This document shows, piece by piece, positions 5,254-5,990 of a stretch of DNA of 5,990 nt. The notes under the pieces were generated by a model. That model was given only the letters and a program-made list of their open reading frames with translations. It was not told the origin of the DNA and did not search any database. The DNA comes from CAUPWF01 sp964369775 (lineage in GTDB: Bacteria > Bacillota > Clostridia > Lachnospirales > Lachnospiraceae), in the NCBI GenBank assembly GCA_964369775.1, contig CAYJHQ010000071.1, positions 1-5,990 of the forward strand, given 5' to 3'. The translations under genes were made by a program, and so were the position numbers. Position 1 is the first letter of the stretch. Every line of letters begins with the position of its first letter.

Positions 5254-5355
5254 GATATGACACTCCATTAAAACATTTCCTTTAGGAAGCGATTTATCAA
5301 AACAGAATTTATAAAGCAACTATTCCCTAGTTATATGTTGTAAAATTTTATTCCA

Positions 5356-5988
5356 TTATTCTTGCTTACCTAACTGTTTGATTCTAACCGATGATACAAA
5401 GAGCATAATTGCCATTACAATAAGCAGTGTAACGTTTGCTATAACATCTATTTCATTTGAGGTCATTGCTCTAAATGCCCATGTAGCTGGGAAAATTTCT
5501 CCTATGCTTGAAAGTACGACAGGTAACAAGGCGCTATCAAACATAATTCCCGATAACATGAGCGAGGGCAAAAACACAAGTTGCGATGCCATACCCATTT
5601 TAGCAGTGTTTTTGAAACATAAGCCAAAAACTGTACCAACACCTACGCTTGCAAAAATACTGAGCATAAGCGAAAGTAAATAACTGTGAACGTTACTCGG
5701 CATTTCAGCATTAAAAATTATCGGTGCTGAAAATAAAATAATCATACTAACAAAAACTAAATTAATAGTCGTTGAAATAAAATTACCTAAAGCAACTATC
5801 CATATCGGAATATCCCCCACTTGATATGCTCTTTTTATATCACTCCCATAAAACTCTACATTAGCGTAAGGAGAGCCAAGTATACCTCCCATACTAATTG
5901 CAAAAATAGTCATTGTTTGTATAAGTGTCTGATAGGCTATCGGGTTAATTGAAGTAAAGACACCACCGATAAATAGATAAAATATGAG
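5356..5988 (-). CDS. ABC-2 type exporter permease, C-terminal part (N-terminus off window)
   Basis: The visible 210 residues belong to the permease of an ABC-2 type exporter (COG0842-like), which forms the membrane channel while a separate ATPase, not in the window, supplies energy. The frame is open to the window edge, so the ATG at 5911-5913 is internal and not the start. Features in order: a first hydrophobic strand, LIFYLFIGGVFTSI; a cytoplasmic coupling segment, VEFYGSDIKRAYQVGDIPIW (44-63); long hydrophobic segments at about 64-92, 102-124 and 183-200; and the family hallmark LPSLMLSGIMFDSALLPVV followed by IFPATWAFRAM (140-175). Members export drugs, peptide antibiotics or polysaccharides; the cargo here is unknown. 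The stop is at 5356-5358. Upstream genes, probably the ATPase, should lie beyond 5990. No convincing terminator follows the stop codon. Confidence 0.92.
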   Translation of the reverse strand, partial: LIFYLFIGGVFTSINPIAYQTLIQTMTIFAISMGGILGSPYANVEFYGSDIKRAYQVGDIPIWIVALGNFISTTINLVFVSMIILFSAPIIFNAEMPSNVHSYLLSLMLSIFASVGVGTVFGLCFKNTAKMGMASQLVFLPSLMLSGIMFDSALLPVVLSSIGEIFPATWAFRAMTSNEIDVIANVTLLIVMAIMLFVSSVRIKQLGKQE

Positions 5989-5990
5989 TG

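Noticed and set aside
5318..5332. Terminator after the ABC permease
   Set aside because: The stem (AACTA/TAGTT) is only five AT-rich pairs and no T tract follows on the minus strand.
5378..5683. Plus-strand frame of 101 codons inside the ABC permease gene
   Set aside because: It is antisense to the conserved ABC-2 hallmark region and has no start signal of its own.

Overview
This is an AT-rich window with strong AGGAGG-type ribosome binding sites and canonical sigma-A promoters. That fits a low-GC Gram-positive bacterium, most likely a gut- or host-associated member of the Clostridia. The assignment rests on composition and general protein character only. The sequence comes from a draft assembly: 100 Ns (4077-4176) are flanked by two identical 55-bp sequences, so linkage between the left part (1-4076) and the right part (4177-5990) is not certain.

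Left part. The window opens with the N-terminal 104 residues of a GNAT acetyltransferase on the minus strand. Its promoter lies about 185 bp upstream of its start codon, leaving a long leader that carries a 13-codon open reading frame with its own ribosome binding site. The stop codon of that frame sits in the 5' arm of a 13-bp hairpin, a layout resembling ribosome-controlled leaders of resistance genes. Divergently, a good promoter preceded by two tandem 18-bp operator-like palindromes drives a tightly packed plus-strand cluster. The cluster is an NfsB-type nitroreductase with all the FMN-contact residues I can compare, a broken radical SAM gene, and an NADP-type short-chain dehydrogenase whose ATG overlaps the radical SAM stop codon (TAATG). 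The radical SAM gene has two single-base frameshifts and appears to lack the middle of its catalytic domain. A flavin reductase plus a dehydrogenase suggests a small redox or detoxification operon under one inducible promoter.

Middle. A convergent minus-strand gene (2932-3966) encodes a cysteine-free, soluble, mostly helical 344-residue protein that I do not recognise. The assembly gap follows.

Right part, all minus strand. From high to low coordinates there is the C-terminal 210 residues of an ABC-2 type exporter permease running off the window, a 228-residue protein with three membrane segments and an outside C-terminal domain, and a 51-codon remnant of an XRE-type helix-turn-helix regulator lacking its N-terminal half.

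I found no convincing new multi-gene system. The points most worth a second look are the acetyltransferase leader, the tandem operator upstream of the nitroreductase, the damaged radical SAM gene and the k-mer-like repeat around the gap. No tRNA, rRNA, CRISPR array or insertion sequence was seen.
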